Assembly (NCBI RefSeq): GCF_003955685.1
Contig: NZ_RXHJ01000005.1
Coordinates: 186,001-250,000, forward strand
DNA: 64,000 bases
From: Corynebacterium hylobatis
GTDB taxonomy: Bacteria; Actinomycetota; Actinomycetes; Mycobacteriales; Mycobacteriaceae
Direction of reading: 5' to 3'
Both the position numbers and the translations under genes were made by a program. Positions 26,537 to 38,552 of this stretch are shown piece by piece. Numbering within the stretch: the first letter of the stretch is position 1; the number at the start of each line of letters is the position of its first letter. The notes under the pieces were generated by a model. The model was not told where the DNA came from, made no database searches, and was given only the letters and a program-made list of their open reading frames with translations.

Positions 26537-28540
26537 ATGACTGACTCATCTGAGCTCCTCAAGGCCCTCGAGGTCATCGACTCCCCGCAGGCACTGGCCT
26601 GGGCGGAGGAATGGTCGACCGTCACGGAGAGGGCCTCGGACAACCCGGCGCTGCGCGGGCGGATCCTCGCTGCTCTGGAGACCGACGACCGCATCCCCTT
26701 CGTCGCCCGGCGCGGTGACCAGCTCTACAACTTCTGGCAGGACGCCGGGCATGTCCGGGGTCTGTGGCGCCGCACCACCCTGGATTCCTACCTCTCCGCC
26801 TCCCCGGAGTGGGAGGTGCTCATCGACCTCGATGCCCTCGCCGCGGCGGAGGACGAGAACTGGGTGTGGAAAGGTGCGCATGTCCGCTCACCCGGTTATG
26901 ACCGTGCGCTGGTACGCCTGTCCCGCGGCGGGGCGGATGCCGTGGTGATCCGGGAATTCGATCTGGCCGCCGGTCGTTTCATCGAGGACCGCCCCTTCGT
27001 GCTCCCCGAGGCGAAGACCGATGCCAGCTGGATCGACCCGGACACCCTGCTCGTGGGCACCGACACGGGTGCGGGTTCGCTGACCGCCTCGGGTTATCCC
27101 GCCCAGGTGCGGGTGTGGCGCCGCGGCACCGCGCTTGCCGACGCCCCCGTCCACACCGTCGGCGAGCACGAGGACGTCGCCGTCAGCGCACGGGCGGACC
27201 TCACCCCCGGCCATGAGCGGATCATCGCGACCCGGGCCATCGACTTCTACCATTCCCGCCGCTGGGTCGCCCCGCTCGACCCGGAGGCTCCCCTGCGGCG
27301 GGTGGAGGTGCCGGAGGACTGCGAGACACTGATCCACAAGCAGTGGCTCTTCCTCGCCCCGCGCGAGGACTTCGCGGGCCTTCCCGCCGGCGCGCTGGGT
27401 GTCATCGAGCTGGACCGTTTCCTCGGCGGAGGGCGCGACATCCGACCTGTGTTCCTCCCGACCGCGCACACCGCGCTGCAGGGCATCGCCTTCACCGCAG
27501 GGTGGGTGGTGCTCACGCTGCTTGACGACGTCGCCACCCGCATCGTCGTCCACCCCCTCGACGAGCCCACCGCCGCGGCCCGCGACCTGGAATTGCCACC
27601 CCTGGCCACCGCCTCGGTCGTGGCCACCAGCCCGCTCGATAACGATGAGGTGTGGTTGACCACCTCCTCCTTCACCGAGCCCACCACCCTCCACCGCCTG
27701 GACCTGGCCGCGGGGCTGCGCCCGGAGGTGGTGCGCCGCTCCCCCGCCCTCTTCGACGCCACCGGCCTGCAGACCCGCCAGCACTGGGTCACCTCCGCCG
27801 ACGGCACCCGCCTGCCCTATTTCATCACCGGTGACTTCTCCCTCGGGGCCCGTCCCACCCTGGTCGGCGGCTACGGTGGTTTCGAGGTCTCCCTGACCCC
27901 GGGTTATTCCGCGGTCCGGGGCATCGCCTGGCTCGAGGCCGGCCGCCACTTCGTCCAGCCCAACCTGCGCGGCGGTGGCGAATTCGGCCCCACGTGGCAC
28001 AGCCAGGTGGTCAAGACCAACCGCCACAAGGTCTGGGAAGACCACCGCGCCGTCCTCACGGACCTCGTGGAACGTGGTTACGCCACCCCGGAGCAGATCG
28101 CGATCCGTGGCGGCTCCAACGGCGGGCTGCTCACCTCCGGGGCACTCACCCGGTACCCGGAGTGCTTCGGCGCGGCGGTGGTCCAGGTGCCGCTGACGGA
28201 CATGCTGCGCTACCACACCTGGTCGGCCGGAGCGTCCTGGATGGCGGAGTACGGCGACCCGGAGGACCCGGTGGAACGCGAGGCGATAGAGGCGTGGTCG
28301 CCGCTGCACAACGTGGCGTCGACAAGCACCTACCCGCCCGCGCTGGTGACCACCTCCACCCGCGACGACCGCGTCCACCCCGCCCACGCCCGCCTGTTCG
28401 CCCACGCCCTGCGCGAGGCCGGGCAATCCGTGGACTACTTCGAGAACACCGAGGGCGGGCACGCCGGCGCGGCCGACAACAAGCAGGTCGCCCGGGTGGA
28501 GGCGCTCATCTTCGAGTGGCTGAATCAGCACGTCGGCTAG
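26537..28540 (+). CDS. S9-family prolyl oligopeptidase
   Basis: Cytoplasmic serine peptidase of 667 residues: an N-terminal beta-propeller (about 60-410) and a C-terminal alpha/beta-hydrolase domain. The catalytic triad is visible as Ser in RGGSNGGLLTSGAL, Asp in TSTRDDRVHPAHA and His in ENTEGGHAGAADN. LVGGYGGFEVSLTP precedes the catalytic domain. It cleaves proline-containing short peptides by family. Two starts are possible (GTG 26531 or ATG 26537). The next gene, a metallopeptidase, begins 24 nt after its stop, suggesting a peptide-degradation operon. Confidence 0.9.
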   Translation: MTDSSELLKALEVIDSPQALAWAEEWSTVTERASDNPALRGRILAALETDDRIPFVARRGDQLYNFWQDAGHVRGLWRRTTLDSYLSASPEWEVLIDLDALAAAEDENWVWKGAHVRSPGYDRALVRLSRGGADAVVIREFDLAAGRFIEDRPFVLPEAKTDASWIDPDTLLVGTDTGAGSLTASGYPAQVRVWRRGTALADAPVHTVGEHEDVAVSARADLTPGHERIIATRAIDFYHSRRWVAPLDPEAPLRRVEVPEDCETLIHKQWLFLAPREDFAGLPAGALGVIELDRFLGGGRDIRPVFLPTAHTALQGIAFTAGWVVLTLLDDVATRIVVHPLDEPTAAARDLELPPLATASVVATSPLDNDEVWLTTSSFTEPTTLHRLDLAAGLRPEVVRRSPALFDATGLQTRQHWVTSADGTRLPYFITGDFSLGARPTLVGGYGGFEVSLTPGYSAVRGIAWLEAGRHFVQPNLRGGGEFGPTWHSQVVKTNRHKVWEDHRAVLTDLVERGYATPEQIAIRGGSNGGLLTSGALTRYPECFGAAVVQVPLTDMLRYHTWSAGASWMAEYGDPEDPVEREAIEAWSPLHNVASTSTYPPALVTTSTRDDRVHPAHARLFAHALREAGQSVDYFENTEGGHAGAADNKQVARVEALIFEWLNQHVG

Positions 28541-28564
28541 GTGCTCGGTAACATCTGGTCAATC

Positions 28565-29938
28565 ATGACCATGCGAAGGCTGCGCTCCACCCCCGTCCCC
28601 GGAACCCGTGACGAATACACCGGCATCGACTTCAACCTCGGTTTCCACGTCCGCTCCTACCACCTGGATCTCACCTACCGGGTGGGGCCGAACCACCTCA
28701 GCGGCATCGCGACGCTGCAGCTGGACAACTGGCAGCCCCTGCAGACGATGACCCTCGACCTGTCGCCGCGCCTGCGCGCCACCCGCATCACCGCGCAGGG
28801 CACCGCCGGGCAGACGGTACGCGTCTCCCGCTTCCGCCAGGCCCGCGGCAAACTGCACCTCACCTTCGCGCAGGAGATCCCCGTCGACTCGGAGTTCTCC
28901 CTGGTCATCCGCTACACCGGCAATCCCACCCCGATCCGTTCCCCCTGGGGGGAGATCGGCTGGGAGGAGCTGGAGAACGGTGCCCTCGTCGCCTCCCAGC
29001 CCAACGGCGCCCCCAGCTGGTTCCCCTGCGATGACACACCCGACGAGAAGGCGCGTTACGAGATCATCGTCACCACCGACAACCCCTACGTCGTCGCCGT
29101 CAACGGCACCCTGCTGTCCAAGAAAACCGGCGGTTCCACCACCACCTGGCACTACCGGGTGGGCAACCCCATGGCCACCTACCTGGCCACCGTCCAGATC
29201 GGCGAATACCACCAGCTGCTGCTCTCCGAACCCGGCGCGAAGGTGCCCGTCCGGGCCTGGGTGCCGCCGCTGCTCAAGGATTCCGCCCGCGCGGAATTCG
29301 CCGACCAGGCGCGCATGCTGGAGCTCTACACCGAACTCTTCGGCCCCTACCCCTTCAATTCCTATTCGGTGGTGGTCACCGAGGACGAACTCGAGATCCC
29401 GCTCGAGGCCCAGGGCCTGTCCATCTTCGGCGCCAACCACATCCGCGGTGACCACACCTGGGAACGCCTCATCGCCCACGAGCTGTCCCACCAGTGGTTC
29501 GGCAACTCCCTGGGTCTGGCCCAGTGGAACGACATCTGGCTCAACGAGGGTTTCGCCTGCTACGCCGAGTGGCTGTGGTTCGAGCACTCCGCCGGCCGCC
29601 CGGCCGCCGTCTCCGCGCGCAGACACTACGAAGAGCTCGCCGCCAAGCCGCAGGATCTTCTGCTGTGCAACCCCGGCACCCGCGACATGTTCGACGACCG
29701 CGTGTACAAACGCGGGGCGCTGACCATCCACGCCCTGCGCGTCCTGCTTGGCGACGCCCCCTTCTTCCGCGCGCTCCGCCGCTACGTCGCCGCCGGCGCC
29801 CACTCCGTCGTCGAACCCGTCGACCTCAAACGTGAGGTCCTCGCCGAGGCTGCAGAGCTGGGGATCCCGGAACAGCAGGTCAAGGACCTGTGGCGCGCCT
29901 GGCTCAACGAACGCCCCCTGCCGGAGTTCCCGCAGTGA
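28565..29938 (+). CDS. M1-family zinc aminopeptidase
   Basis: Metallopeptidase of 457 residues. The zinc motif is HELSH beginning at H305, followed 18 residues later by the third ligand Glu in NDIWLNEGFACYAEW, and a catalytic Tyr in RVYKRGALTIHAL. It lacks the long C-terminal helical domain of PepN and is about half its length, so it belongs to the short M1 group common in actinobacteria. The N-terminal domain is all beta. ATG 28565 is preferred to the earlier in-frame start. The stop overlaps the GTG start of the flippase-like gene by 4 nt. Confidence 0.92.
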   Translation: MTMRRLRSTPVPGTRDEYTGIDFNLGFHVRSYHLDLTYRVGPNHLSGIATLQLDNWQPLQTMTLDLSPRLRATRITAQGTAGQTVRVSRFRQARGKLHLTFAQEIPVDSEFSLVIRYTGNPTPIRSPWGEIGWEELENGALVASQPNGAPSWFPCDDTPDEKARYEIIVTTDNPYVVAVNGTLLSKKTGGSTTTWHYRVGNPMATYLATVQIGEYHQLLLSEPGAKVPVRAWVPPLLKDSARAEFADQARMLELYTELFGPYPFNSYSVVVTEDELEIPLEAQGLSIFGANHIRGDHTWERLIAHELSHQWFGNSLGLAQWNDIWLNEGFACYAEWLWFEHSAGRPAAVSARRHYEELAAKPQDLLLCNPGTRDMFDDRVYKRGALTIHALRVLLGDAPFFRALRRYVAAGAHSVVEPVDLKREVLAEAAELGIPEQQVKDLWRAWLNERPLPEFPQ

Positions 29939-31161
29939 GAGCCCTGAGCCTGGCGACCGTCTTCGCGGCCCTGTCAGGCTTCGTCGTCATCTACGTCGCC
30001 TCCTGGGCGCTGGACATCGACCAGTTCGCTGCCTTCCAGGCCTACTGGGGGCTGTTCTTCGCCGCAACCGGTTTCCTCGACGGCATCATGCAGGAAACCA
30101 CCCGCGGGGTCTCCAGCGCACGCGGCACCGGCCGGTCCGGCACCGGTCGGCCCTGGCGTCTGGCCGCCGTCATCGGTGGCACGGTGCTGGTCGTGGCGTT
30201 GGTCGTCGGTTTCTTCTGGATGCCCATCCTCCTCCGCGGCCATGCCCACACCGCCACGGCCACCGCCTTCCTGGCCTTCGGCCTGCTCACCTACGCTTTC
30301 CAAGCAGTGCTCTCCGGCGTGCTCTCCGGCATGGGCCTGTGGCGCCGCTACGCCGGACTCGTCGCCCTCGACTCCGGCGTCCGTCTCCTGTTCGCGCTGG
30401 TGGCCTGGCAGCTCGGCTGGGGCATGACCGCCTTTCTCATCATCACCGTCATCGGCGCGCTGAGCTGGCTGGTCATCCTCCTGGCCGGGGGTTCGGTCCG
30501 CTCGCTTGTCGACGTCCCCCACCCCGAGCTCACCCGCCGCATCATCTCAGCCATGTTCGCCACCGGTGCCTCCGCCGCCCTGATCACCGGTTTCCCGGTT
30601 TTCGTGCAGAGCACTTCGGCCCCTGATGCCGGTACGTATGTCACCGTCGCCGGCATTATCAACGCCGTCACCCTCACCCGCGCCCCCATCCTCGTGCCAC
30701 TGCAGCGTTTCCAATCCGCACTCATTGTGCGCTTCGTGGAGAACCGCGACCGTCTCTACTCTGCGCTGGCCGCCCCGATTGGCGCGGTGCTCGGCCTGGG
30801 TGTGGTCGGCGCGGGCGCGGCCTGGCTCATCGGTCCCTGGATCCTGGAGGCCTTCTTCAAGGACGGCCTCCAGGTCCCGGGCCTGATCCTCGCCATCCTG
30901 ACATTCGCCTCCGCCTGCACCGGCTCGCTCATGGTCACCGGCGCCGCCACCCTGGCATCTGAACTGCATCGGGCGTACGTCCTGGGTTGGGTGGCCGCCT
31001 CGGTGGTGGCCTTCGGTGTGCTGTGGCTGGCACCACTGTCCCTGGAGGCCGGGGTGTGCACCGCCCTGGTCGTCGGCCCGGTGGCTGGTGGGCTGGTGCA
31101 CGTGCTGGCGCTGCGGCGGGCGGCTGGGGTTGAAACTTCTGCCTCGGAAAATGTCACATAG
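29935..31161 (+). CDS. Flippase-like polysaccharide export membrane protein
   Basis: A 408-residue protein with about twelve hydrophobic segments, starting VRALSLATVFAALSGFVVIY. The layout and the conserved polar residues in the first segments (WALDIDQFAAFQAYWGLFFA) resemble the MATE/MurJ/Wzx superfamily of lipid-linked saccharide flippases. GTG 29935 overlaps the TGA of the peptidase gene (GTGA), implying coupled translation. The nearby rml and glycosyltransferase genes (32.4-38.5 kb) would supply a substrate, but they are in a separate transcript and the link is inferred. Confidence 0.72.
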   Translation: MRALSLATVFAALSGFVVIYVASWALDIDQFAAFQAYWGLFFAATGFLDGIMQETTRGVSSARGTGRSGTGRPWRLAAVIGGTVLVVALVVGFFWMPILLRGHAHTATATAFLAFGLLTYAFQAVLSGVLSGMGLWRRYAGLVALDSGVRLLFALVAWQLGWGMTAFLIITVIGALSWLVILLAGGSVRSLVDVPHPELTRRIISAMFATGASAALITGFPVFVQSTSAPDAGTYVTVAGIINAVTLTRAPILVPLQRFQSALIVRFVENRDRLYSALAAPIGAVLGLGVVGAGAAWLIGPWILEAFFKDGLQVPGLILAILTFASACTGSLMVTGAATLASELHRAYVLGWVAASVVAFGVLWLAPLSLEAGVCTALVVGPVAGGLVHVLALRRAAGVETSASENVT

Positions 31162-31262
31162 TACGTATGCGCGTATTTCTATAGGCCCAGGTGGGGCTTG
31201 ACCAGGAAAAATACAGGTGCTCGCATTTCCCCGCGCCCGCATTATCCAACATGACATGTCAC

Positions 31263-32306
31263 CTATTTGAGCTTCTCTGCGGCGCTCAGGACGGCCTCGC
31301 GCACCCGTCGTTTCGTCTCCGCGGTGCGCCGGAGCATCCCCGCTGAAGTCCGCAGCACCGTCCAGCCCAGAGACATCAGATCTGCCGTGATCTCGGCATC
31401 CTTGTCCCGCTGACTGCGCTGCAGGTGGTGCTCCCCGTCATGCATGAGGCCGATCTTCAGCCGCGGCTCCGCCCGGTCGAAGGCGGTGAGCAGGGTCCTG
31501 TCGCGTCGCCGCTCACCGGGCAAGCCAACGGTGCCGTCGGTGTAGACGGGCACCTGGGAGGCGAAGTTCGTCCAGGCGAGGTCGGAGACGGCTTCCTCGG
31601 CAAGCAGGCGGAGGATGGTCTCGGGCCGGGATTCGGCCCCCGGGCAACTCAGGGTCAGTAATTTCCTCAGCTCCCGGGAGCAGTAGAGACCGGCCAGACC
31701 TGTCCGGACCTCTTCGAGGCGGTATCCGAATCGATGGCAGAAACGATCGATGAGCTGCACCGACATGACGGTGGCCGGCTCCACCTCCAGATCCGCCAGG
31801 GTGTCCCAGGCATGCTCCCTGTTCCGCAACGACCGCAGGCATGCCGCGAGAGTCTGCATGTGGTCTGTGGCCGCAACTACGATCCCACCCACCTGCCTAA
31901 TCTCAGTGCGGTGGTGTTTCTTCCGGCGCCGGAGGGTGGCATTCAGCGCATCCGTGGCCAGTTTCCGGTCGGAGGTGCACAGGATCGTGGTGTCGGCGCC
32001 GGAGGAGAATTCATCGAGGCCCAGCACCGCCAGGGCGGACCACTCAGCGATGAGGGATCCGGGGCGTTCCCGGTGGTGGGCGAGCGCCCGCGGTACCGGC
32101 TCCACCCGGTAGGCGATACCGCGTGGGTGGTACCGGGCGTCGTGGCGGGCCAGGGCCTCGGCACGCAGCTCCGATACAGGCACGACGTACTGCGGGGAGG
32201 CGAGGGCGTGTTTCTGCAGGATGGTGGGGAGGAGGCGGGGGTCGTCGAGAAGCACTTTGGGCTGGGCGGCGTACCGGGTGGTGAGTTCAGTCAGTGGAGT
32301 AATCAT
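31263..32306 (-). CDS. AbiEi/DUF559-like protein with a nuclease-type C-terminal domain
   Basis: A 347-residue protein with no sure function. The N-terminal 110 residues resemble the AbiEi winged-helix type (LLPTILQKHALASPQYVVPV, then HPRGIAYRVEPVPRA). The C-terminal part reads KIGLMHDGEHHLQRSQRDKD and then TADLMSLGWTVLRTSAGMLR, which follows the D...ExH...D pattern of DUF559/Vsr-like PD-(D/E)XK nucleases. Such fused proteins are frequent in Corynebacterium and their role is not established. ATG 32306 is chosen to give MITPLTELTTRYAAQ. It diverges from rmlB. Confidence 0.62.
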   Translation of the reverse strand: MITPLTELTTRYAAQPKVLLDDPRLLPTILQKHALASPQYVVPVSELRAEALARHDARYHPRGIAYRVEPVPRALAHHRERPGSLIAEWSALAVLGLDEFSSGADTTILCTSDRKLATDALNATLRRRKKHHRTEIRQVGGIVVAATDHMQTLAACLRSLRNREHAWDTLADLEVEPATVMSVQLIDRFCHRFGYRLEEVRTGLAGLYCSRELRKLLTLSCPGAESRPETILRLLAEEAVSDLAWTNFASQVPVYTDGTVGLPGERRRDRTLLTAFDRAEPRLKIGLMHDGEHHLQRSQRDKDAEITADLMSLGWTVLRTSAGMLRRTAETKRRVREAVLSAAEKLK

Positions 32307-32356
32307 CACCACTGTTGGACCCGCGCGCAGGCGCAGAGGTTCCCGGGCTGCGGACG

Positions 32357-33371
<1,015 letters not shown>

Positions 33372-33372
<1 letters not shown>

Positions 33373-34706
33373 TGCACATCGAGAAGACCGACATCGAGGG
33401 CCTGCTGGTCCTGCACCTGGACGTCCACTCCGATCACCGGGGCTGGTTCAAGGAGTCCTGGCAGCGGGAGAAGATGGTCGCGGCCGGCCTGCCGGATTTC
33501 CGGCCGGTGCAGGCGAATGTGGCCCACAACAACGAGGCCGGGACGACGCGCGGCCTGCATGCCGAGCCGTGGGACAAGCTCATCACGGTGGGCACGGGGC
33601 GGATCCAGGGCGGCTGGTGCGATCTGCGGGAGGATTCGCCCACCTTCGGCGAGACCGTCACCGTGGAGGTCGGCCCCGACACGGCGGTGTTCGTGCCGCG
33701 CGGGCTGGCCAACGGCTACCAGACGCTCGAGAATGACACCTCCTACCTGTACCTGGTCAATGACCACTGGTCCCCGGACTCCGCCTATGTCAACGTCTCC
33801 TACAAGCTCATCGACTGGCCGCTGGAGCCGACGAACGTCTCCGCCAAGGACGAGGCGCTGCTTCTCGACGCCCCGCCCGTCCCCCCACGCCGCGTCCTGG
33901 TCACCGGGGCGGACGGCCAGGTGGGCAGGGCCCTGCGCAGGGTGCTGCCGGAGGCCGAGTTCGTGGGCCGGGCGGATTTCGACGTCACCGCTCCCCCGGC
34001 GCGCAACTGGCGGCAGTACTCCGCGATCATCAACTGCGCGGCCTACACCGCCGTCGACGCCGCGGAATCCGACCGTGCCACCGCCTGGTCCGTCAACGCC
34101 CGCGGTCCGGCGCAGCTGGCGCGCATCGCCGCGGCGAACAACCTCACGCTGGTGCAGCTGTCCACGGACTACGTCTTCGACGGGCAGTCCGACCGCCCCT
34201 ACACCGAGGAAGACCCGGTCAGCCCCCTGAGCGTCTACGGTGCCTCGAAGGCCGCGGGTGAGACGGCGGCCGCGACCGCTCCGCGTCACTACATCGTGCG
34301 CACCAGCTGGGTCGTGGGCGAGGGGAAGAACTTCGTGGACACCATGCGGGAGCTGGCCGAGCGCGGTGTCCGGCCGCAGGTGGTGCACGACCAGAAGGGC
34401 CGGCCCACCTTCGCCGATGAGATCGCCCGCGGCATCGCGCACCTGCTCAAGGCGGAACCGGCATACGGGATCTACCACCTCACCGGTGCCGGCGACGAGG
34501 TCGGTTTCGATGAACTGGCCATGGCCGTCTACACCGGGCGGCAGCAGGATCCGGACATGGTGCAGCCGGTAAGCAGCGGGCACTACTTCGCGGGGAAGGA
34601 ACATGCCCCGCGGCCGTCGAGAAGCACAATGAGTACGGCGAAGATCGAGGCGACCGGTTTCGTGCCGCAGAACTGGCGCGTCGGGCTGGCACTATACGTC
34701 CTATGA
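33372..34706 (+). CDS. rmlC: Fused dTDP-4-dehydrorhamnose 3,5-epimerase / reductase
   Basis: A 444-residue fusion (RmlCD) that completes dTDP-L-rhamnose synthesis. Residues about 1-175 are an RmlC-type cupin: [36 protein letters not shown] with the catalytic His, and [12 protein letters not shown]. Residues about 175-444 are RmlD: NAD motif [45 protein letters not shown] and YGASKAAGE. Fusion of the two is known for corynebacteria. It overlaps rmlB by one base and rmlA by ATGA. Confidence 0.93.
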
Positions 34707-35569
34707 AAGGCATCATTCTCGCCGGTGGATCGGGGACCAGGCTGTATCCGATCACGAAGGGCATCAGCAAGCAGCTGATGCCGATCTACGACAAGCCGAT
34801 GATCTACTACCCGCTGTCCACGCTGATCCAGGCGGGCATCCGGGAGATCCTGGTGATCACCACCCCGGAGGACGCCGATGCTTTCCGACGGCTGCTGGGC
34901 GACGGCTCCCAGTGGGGCCTGATGATCGACTACGCCGAGCAGGCCTCCCCCGACGGACTGGCCCAGGCATTCCTCATCGGTGAGGAGTTCATCGGCGACG
35001 ATGATGTGGCGCTGGTGCTCGGCGACAACATCTTCGAGGGACACCAGTTCTCCACCTCCCTGGCCGAATGCCGTAACCCGCAGGGCGGCGTCGTCTTCGC
35101 CTACGAGGTCTCCGACCCGGAACGCTACGGCGTGGTCGATTTCGACGCCCACGGCCGGGCGGTGTCCATCGAGGAGAAACCCGCACACCCGAAGTCGAAT
35201 TACGCGGTGGTGGGCCTGTACTTCTACGACAACCGGGTCGTCGACATCGCCCGTTCCATCCGACCGAGTGCCCGCGGTGAGCTGGAGATCACCAGCATCA
35301 ACGAGGCCTACCTCAACCTCGGGCAGCTGCACGTCCAGCGCCTGCAACGCGGCGACGTCTGGCTGGACACCGGCACCTTCGACTCGATGAGTGAGGCCGC
35401 GGCCTATGTCGAGGTGATCCAGAAGCGCACCGGCACGATCATCGGTTCGCCGGAGGTCGCAGCCTACCACCAGGGCTTCATCGACGCCGCCACCCTCGAG
35501 GAGCTGGCGCGGCCGCTGCTGAAATCCGGCTACGGCGAGTACCTGCTCAATGTCGCCCGCGACCGGTAG
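34703..35569 (+). CDS. rmlA: Glucose-1-phosphate thymidylyltransferase
   Basis: First step of dTDP-rhamnose synthesis: dTTP + glucose-1-phosphate gives dTDP-glucose. The 288-residue protein starts [20 protein letters not shown] and continues with [17 protein letters not shown], the nucleotidyltransferase signature, plus [31 protein letters not shown] and [13 protein letters not shown]. Length fits short RmlA. The ATG overlaps the rmlCD stop (ATGA), giving operon order rmlB-rmlCD-rmlA. Confidence 0.95.
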   Translation: MKGIILAGGSGTRLYPITKGISKQLMPIYDKPMIYYPLSTLIQAGIREILVITTPEDADAFRRLLGDGSQWGLMIDYAEQASPDGLAQAFLIGEEFIGDDDVALVLGDNIFEGHQFSTSLAECRNPQGGVVFAYEVSDPERYGVVDFDAHGRAVSIEEKPAHPKSNYAVVGLYFYDNRVVDIARSIRPSARGELEITSINEAYLNLGQLHVQRLQRGDVWLDTGTFDSMSEAAAYVEVIQKRTGTIIGSPEVAAYHQGFIDAATLEELARPLLKSGYGEYLLNVARDR

Positions 35570-35580
35570 GATCTGAGATC

Positions 35581-36441
35581 ATGTCGAAATCCCAGCTCAC
35601 GCCCGGTGCAGTTACGGTACTCATGGCCATCTACCGTGGCAGTGATGCCACTGAACTCGCAGCGACCCTCGACAGTCTGTGGTCACAGACCCGCCTGGCA
35701 GATGAGGTCCTGATCGTCGAGGATGGTCCTCTGACTGCAGAACTCCACGGGATCCTCGACACTCACCGTACCGCCCATCCGGAGCTGAACACCCTCGTTC
35801 TGGCACGTAACCAGGGACTCGGCCCTGCGCTGCAGGCTGGGTTGGCGTCGGTGTCGACGGAGTTCCTCGCCCGCCTGGACACCGACGACATCGCCGTGCC
35901 ACAGCGGTTGGCACGTCAACTCGAGTGGCTCAAACGTCACCCGGAAACCGACGTGCTGGGGACATCGATGCAGGAATTCGACGATGCCCGGTGGCACGCC
36001 ACCGGTGAGCTGCCCCAGGAGGGGATGAAGATACGGTCCCTCCCCGAAACCCACGACGAGATCGCCCGCTACGCGAAGATCAACTCACCGGTCAACCATC
36101 CTTCTGTGATGATGCGCACGGTCGCTGTGCAGCGGGCTGGAGGCTACCGGGCAGTCCATCACATGGAGGATTACGACCTGTGGGCCCGCATGCTCGCCAG
36201 TGGTGCCCGCTTCCACAACCTGCCGGAACCGCTGACGTATTTCCGCACCTCTCCCGCCCAGTTCGAGCGCCGCACCGGGAAGGGTATGTTCGCCGCCGAG
36301 CGGCAGATGCAGCGCAATCTGGTCTCCTACGGGCTGATCTCCCGCCCGCGTTCCTGGTTCAACTTTACCGCGCGCACCGCCTACCGGCTGCTGCCGACGG
36401 GGCTGCTCACCGCCGTCTACGGCAGGTTGTTCCACCGCTGA
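35581..36441 (+). CDS. GT2-family glycosyltransferase
   Basis: A 286-residue GT-A enzyme. The N-terminal strand VTVLMAIYRGSDATELAATL, the acidic EDGPLTAEL, the DxD-type ARLDTDDIAVPQRL and HHMEDYDLWARML are typical of the GT2 group that includes rhamnosyl- and galactosyltransferases acting on envelope glycans. It follows rmlA by 11 nt, so dTDP-rhamnose is a possible donor (inference from position). Codon use is like that of its neighbours. Confidence 0.85.
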   Translation: MSKSQLTPGAVTVLMAIYRGSDATELAATLDSLWSQTRLADEVLIVEDGPLTAELHGILDTHRTAHPELNTLVLARNQGLGPALQAGLASVSTEFLARLDTDDIAVPQRLARQLEWLKRHPETDVLGTSMQEFDDARWHATGELPQEGMKIRSLPETHDEIARYAKINSPVNHPSVMMRTVAVQRAGGYRAVHHMEDYDLWARMLASGARFHNLPEPLTYFRTSPAQFERRTGKGMFAAERQMQRNLVSYGLISRPRSWFNFTARTAYRLLPTGLLTAVYGRLFHR

Positions 36442-36470
36442 CCCGCTCTCGCGATAGCATGTGGACCATC

Positions 36471-37169
36471 ATGGACAACACCGATTTCCGGGACACCTGG
36501 CTGATCATCCCCTGCTACAACGAGGGAACGGTCATCCAGGACGTCATCGAGAACGCCAGGAAGACCTTCCCCAACATCGTCGCCGTCAATGACGGTTCGG
36601 CGGATGATTCCGCCGCACGCATCCACGCCGGCGGGGCCCACCTGGTCAACCACCCGGTCAACCTCGGCCAGGGCGCCGGGATCCAGACCGGGGTGGAGTA
36701 CGCCCGCCGCCAGCCCGGTGCGAAGTACTTCGTCACCTTCGACGCCGACGGCCAGCACCAGGTCAAGGATGTCATCCGCATGGTCAACCGCCTGCGTAAC
36801 GAGGCAGTGGACATCATCGTGGGCACCCGTTTCGGACGTCCCCGCGCCGCCGACGACCAGGTGCCCTGGATCAAGCGTGTCGTGCTGAAGACCGTGGTGC
36901 TCCTCTCCCCCACCACCAGGAGGCTGGGGCTCTCGGATGCACACAACGGTCTGCGGGTCTTCAACAAGAAGGTCGCCGACGAGATGAACATCCGGATGAA
37001 CGGCATGTCGCACGCCTCCGAGATTGTCGGCATGATCGACGACAAGGGATGGCGTGTGGCGGAGGAACCGGTGGACATCCTCTACACCGAGTACTCGATG
37101 AGCAAGGGCCAGTCGCTCATCAACGGCGTGAACATCCTCGCCGACGGAATTCTGGCCAGGAGGCTCTGA
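36471..37169 (+). CDS. GT2-family glycosyltransferase (DPM/GtrB-like)
   Basis: A 232-residue soluble GT2 enzyme: LIIPCYNEGTVIQDVIENA at the N-terminus, VNDGSADDSAARI, NLGQGAGIQTGVEYA and the metal motif FDADGQHQVKDV. The compact length without a C-terminal membrane domain resembles dolichol-phosphate-sugar-synthase-like enzymes that make polyprenyl-phosphate sugars. The start is uncertain (ATG 36459 or ATG 36471, no ribosome binding site). It is followed 8 nt later by a DUF2304 membrane protein, a common partner of such enzymes. Confidence 0.85.
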   Translation: MDNTDFRDTWLIIPCYNEGTVIQDVIENARKTFPNIVAVNDGSADDSAARIHAGGAHLVNHPVNLGQGAGIQTGVEYARRQPGAKYFVTFDADGQHQVKDVIRMVNRLRNEAVDIIVGTRFGRPRAADDQVPWIKRVVLKTVVLLSPTTRRLGLSDAHNGLRVFNKKVADEMNIRMNGMSHASEIVGMIDDKGWRVAEEPVDILYTEYSMSKGQSLINGVNILADGILARRL

Positions 37170-37177
37170 AACCCGAT

Positions 37178-37552
37178 ATGATCGCAACCCTCGTGCAGCT
37201 GCTGCTGCTCGCCGCCACCCTCGTGCTGGCGTTCTATTTCCTGACCAACCGCCGCAAGGCGCGTGCCAAGGCCGGTGTGAAGCTCGGCTTCGTGCTCTTC
37301 ATCATCGCCGCCGTCTGGGCCGTCCTGCGCCCGGATGATCTCACTGTCCTGGCCAACTGGCTGGGTGTGGACCGCGGCACTGACCTGCTGCTCTACGTCG
37401 TGGTGATCGCGTTCCTGTTCACCACGATGTCCACCTGGATCCGCTTCCGGGAGCAGGAACTACGCTATGCCCGCCTGGCGCGCGCCGTGGCGCTGCAGAG
37501 TCCGGTATTACCCGCCCATGAGGCGGCCGACGAGGAGACCGCCAGCAAATGA
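37178..37552 (+). CDS. DUF2304 family membrane protein
   Basis: A 124-residue protein with three hydrophobic segments (about 3-22, 33-50 and 67-86), then a charged helix with RFREQELRYARLARAVAL. This is the DUF2304 layout. Members regularly follow DPM-like glycosyltransferases and may anchor them or transport the polyprenyl-phosphate sugar. An AGGAGG sequence inside the previous gene's end serves as the ribosome binding site. Confidence 0.85.
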   Translation: MIATLVQLLLLAATLVLAFYFLTNRRKARAKAGVKLGFVLFIIAAVWAVLRPDDLTVLANWLGVDRGTDLLLYVVVIAFLFTTMSTWIRFREQELRYARLARAVALQSPVLPAHEAADEETASK

Positions 37553-37562
37553 ACGCCTGAGC

Positions 37563-38552
<990 letters not shown>

